A DNA stretch of 5,634 bases. It comes from an uncultured Porphyromonadaceae bacterium. Lineage in GTDB: Bacteria; Bacteroidota; Bacteroidia; Bacteroidales; Muribaculaceae. Below, in pieces: positions 4,047 through 5,634 of the stretch. Location of the stretch: NCBI GenBank assembly GCA_946183895.1, contig CAMHDX010000079.1, forward strand, positions 1-5,634, written 5' to 3'. The position numbers were made by a program, and so were the translations under genes. How positions within the stretch are numbered: the stretch's first letter is position 1; each line of letters opens with the position of its first letter. The notes under the pieces are model-generated. The model had not been told where the DNA came from and did not search any database. It worked only from the letters and a program-made list of their open reading frames with translations.

Positions 4047-5634
4047 ATGAACCGAACGATTGTTTTATTGTTGTTACTACTCATGACGGCATCGGCGACG
4101 ATTGCCGGTCGCCGTGTCGCCGAGCCCGACGAGGCAACCACCCGTCGTGCCAAGGCGGAGTATGCGCTCATGGAGGCAATGCGCTGCCAGGCGGTGGACA
4201 GCACCGACGCCTATGTCGACCTGTTGCAGTATGCCTACAACACCGACACGTCGCTCACGGCGGCTGCATTCCACCTGGGAATGGCGATGATGGGCGCCGA
4301 GGGACAGGACAGGGCATACTACTTGAGGGCTATTGAATTGATGCGCAAGCATTTTGTCGCTCACCCCGACGACTACAACGAGACAATGATTTACGGCGAC
4401 TTGTGCGTGATGCTCGGTATGCCCGAGCAGTCGCTGGCGTCGGCTCGCGCTCTGGCGGCGATGCACCCCAACAAGTTCGAGGTGATGGCGCGTCTGGCTC
4501 GCGCCTACACGCTCAACTATGAGTTCGCCCATTCCAACGTGGTGTACGACAGCATCGAGATGATACACGGTCGCAGCCAGGGCATCACCGACCGCAAGAT
4601 TGCCAATTTCATCGCCCTGCGTGACACGGCGGCGGCGATTGCCGAGCAGCACTCGTTGCTCATGACGGCTCCCGACAATGTGGACTTTATCCTCGAGACG
4701 GCCAACACTTACTATCAGTTGGGTCGTCGTGACAGTGCGTTGAGCTACCTGCATCGCGCCCACGACATTGCGCCCGACGATGGCAATGTGTATGCGGCCA
4801 TCGGCTTGTATTATCGGGCAATCGGCGATAGCGCTGCGTTCTTTGAGAACACCTACAAGGCATTGATGACCGACAACCTTGAGTTGGAGCAAAAGGAGCA
4901 GTTGCTCATTGGGGTGGCGCGCCACTTCTACACGCCTGGCGACACGAGCGTGCGTGCCGCGCGATTGTTTGAGGCGCTGATTGAGAAGCATCCGCATGAG
5001 GTGTCGTTCCACAAGGCGTATGCCGACTACTTGGCGGCATGCTCGCACTATAGCGAGGCGGGCGAGCAGTTGTCCTACGCGCTCGACATGGAGCCGACCG
5101 ACATTGACAACTGGCACCGGTTGATGTTGATTCATCTGCTCGAAGAGGACTATCCCGCCGCCATCAGCGCCTCGGAGCGCGCCATCGAGTATAATAGTGA
5201 CGACCCGACCATCTACAGCTATGTGGGGCAAGCTAATTTTCAGATGAAGCGCTACAACGAGGCAATCACGGCCTATACCCGTGCTATCGAGCTGACCGAC
5301 AGCCTTGATACTGAGGAGATTAGTGACCTGCTGGGCGCGATGGGCGATGCCTACTGCGCGATGGGCGACACTGTCACCGCCTATGCCCGCTATGAGCACT
5401 CACTCGAGCTCAATCCCGACAATGCGGGCATACTCAACAACTATGCCTACATGTTGTCGCTGCAGGGGGCGCAGCTTGATAGGGCAGAGGCGATGGTCAA
5501 GCGCGCCCTGATGATCACGCCCGGCAGCGCGACCTTCCTCGACACCTATGCCTGGGTGCTGTATCGCAAGGGCGAGTATGCCGCCGCCCTCGAGCAGCAG
5601 CAAGCGGCGCTGCAGGCGATCCAGGGCGACCCCG
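4047..5634 (+). CDS. Secreted tetratricopeptide-repeat (TPR) protein, 3' end outside window
   Basis: The reading frame stays open for 529 codons from ATG 4047 to the right edge. Residues 1-21 (MNRTIVLLLLLLMTASATIAG) are a signal peptide; no lipobox Cys follows, so the product is probably periplasmic. The rest is helical repeat sequence. Recognisable TPR units include those near 213-243 (ETANTYYQLGRRDSALSYL), 386-418 (YVGQANFQMKRYNEAITAYT), 426-459 (LGAMGDAYCAMGDTVTAYAR), 460-494 (NNYAYMLSLQGAQLDRAEAM) and 495-525 (DTYAWVLYRKGEYAAALEQQ). The first 200 residues are more diverged repeats. TPRs scaffold protein-protein contacts; the partner is not visible. In related Bacteroidales I recall DUF4292 and M23-peptidase genes following this TPR gene, which would point to envelope biogenesis, but that lies outside the window. 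A long open frame on the opposite strand (4077-5399) is a by-product of GC-rich codons. Confidence 0.9.
   Translation, partial: MNRTIVLLLLLLMTASATIAGRRVAEPDEATTRRAKAEYALMEAMRCQAVDSTDAYVDLLQYAYNTDTSLTAAAFHLGMAMMGAEGQDRAYYLRAIELMRKHFVAHPDDYNETMIYGDLCVMLGMPEQSLASARALAAMHPNKFEVMARLARAYTLNYEFAHSNVVYDSIEMIHGRSQGITDRKIANFIALRDTAAAIAEQHSLLMTAPDNVDFILETANTYYQLGRRDSALSYLHRAHDIAPDDGNVYAAIGLYYRAIGDSAAFFENTYKALMTDNLELEQKEQLLIGVARHFYTPGDTSVRAARLFEALIEKHPHEVSFHKAYADYLAACSHYSEAGEQLSYALDMEPTDIDNWHRLMLIHLLEEDYPAAISASERAIEYNSDDPTIYSYVGQANFQMKRYNEAITAYTRAIELTDSLDTEEISDLLGAMGDAYCAMGDTVTAYARYEHSLELNPDNAGILNNYAYMLSLQGAQLDRAEAMVKRALMITPGSATFLDTYAWVLYRKGEYAAALEQQQAALQAIQGDP

Noticed and set aside
4077..5399. 440-codon open frame on the minus strand
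   Set aside because: It lies wholly antisense to the TPR gene, whose frame has a signal peptide and clear TPR units. The antisense product is a Val/His/Arg/Gly-rich sequence with no recognisable domain, as expected from reverse reading of GC-rich codons.

Overview
The window looks like a piece of a Bacteroidota chromosome, order Bacteroidales, with GC-rich coding sequence and AT-rich intergenic gaps. A Muribaculaceae-like gut lineage is only a guess from the GC richness. The main evidence is the promoter grammar: several gaps carry the Bacteroidota -7 box TAnnTTTG (TATATTTG, TAACTTTG, TAATTTTG), and the starts lack clear Shine-Dalgarno sequences. The gene types also fit: a TonB-C-domain protein with the phrase PQFPGGE, a hemerythrin/LuxR pair, and a dut-TPR neighbourhood. 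Nothing in the window indicates a mobile element, CRISPR array, tRNA or rRNA.

Left part (1-3211), all on the minus strand. Reading in the direction of transcription from 3211 downwards, a four-gene cluster encodes a RIC/ScdA-like di-iron hemerythrin protein, a LuxR-type regulator with a degenerate receiver domain, and the permease (MlaE) and ATPase (MlaF) of an MCE-type lipid transporter. The first two genes overlap at an ATGA, the last two also overlap by 4 bases, and only 26 bases separate the pairs, so one transcript is likely. A perfect 21-bp hairpin (331-376) begins 9 bases past the mlaF stop and is the probable operon end. Beyond it, with its own promoter, starts a secreted TonB-C-domain protein that runs off the left edge.

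Middle (3212-3387). This is a divergent control region. A 16-base element containing the -7 box occurs three times (two copies facing left, one facing right). Two dyad symmetries lie around the left-facing promoter and are operator candidates. The longest gene-free stretch in the window is about 180 bases.

Right part (3388-5634), plus strand. A 66-residue membrane-anchored cysteine-rich protein overlaps the start of dut (dUTPase, all five motifs intact). After a 22-base gap comes a secreted TPR-repeat protein that continues past the right edge. These three probably form one operon.

Functionally, the left operon joins an apparent iron/NO/redox-responsive protein and its regulator to envelope lipid transport. 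The right operon joins nucleotide-pool hygiene (dUTP removal) to an envelope TPR protein. No clearly new defence or mobile system is visible. The most interesting items are the repeated divergent promoter element with its dyads, the atypical RIC and LuxR proteins, and the small Cys-rich protein coupled to dut.
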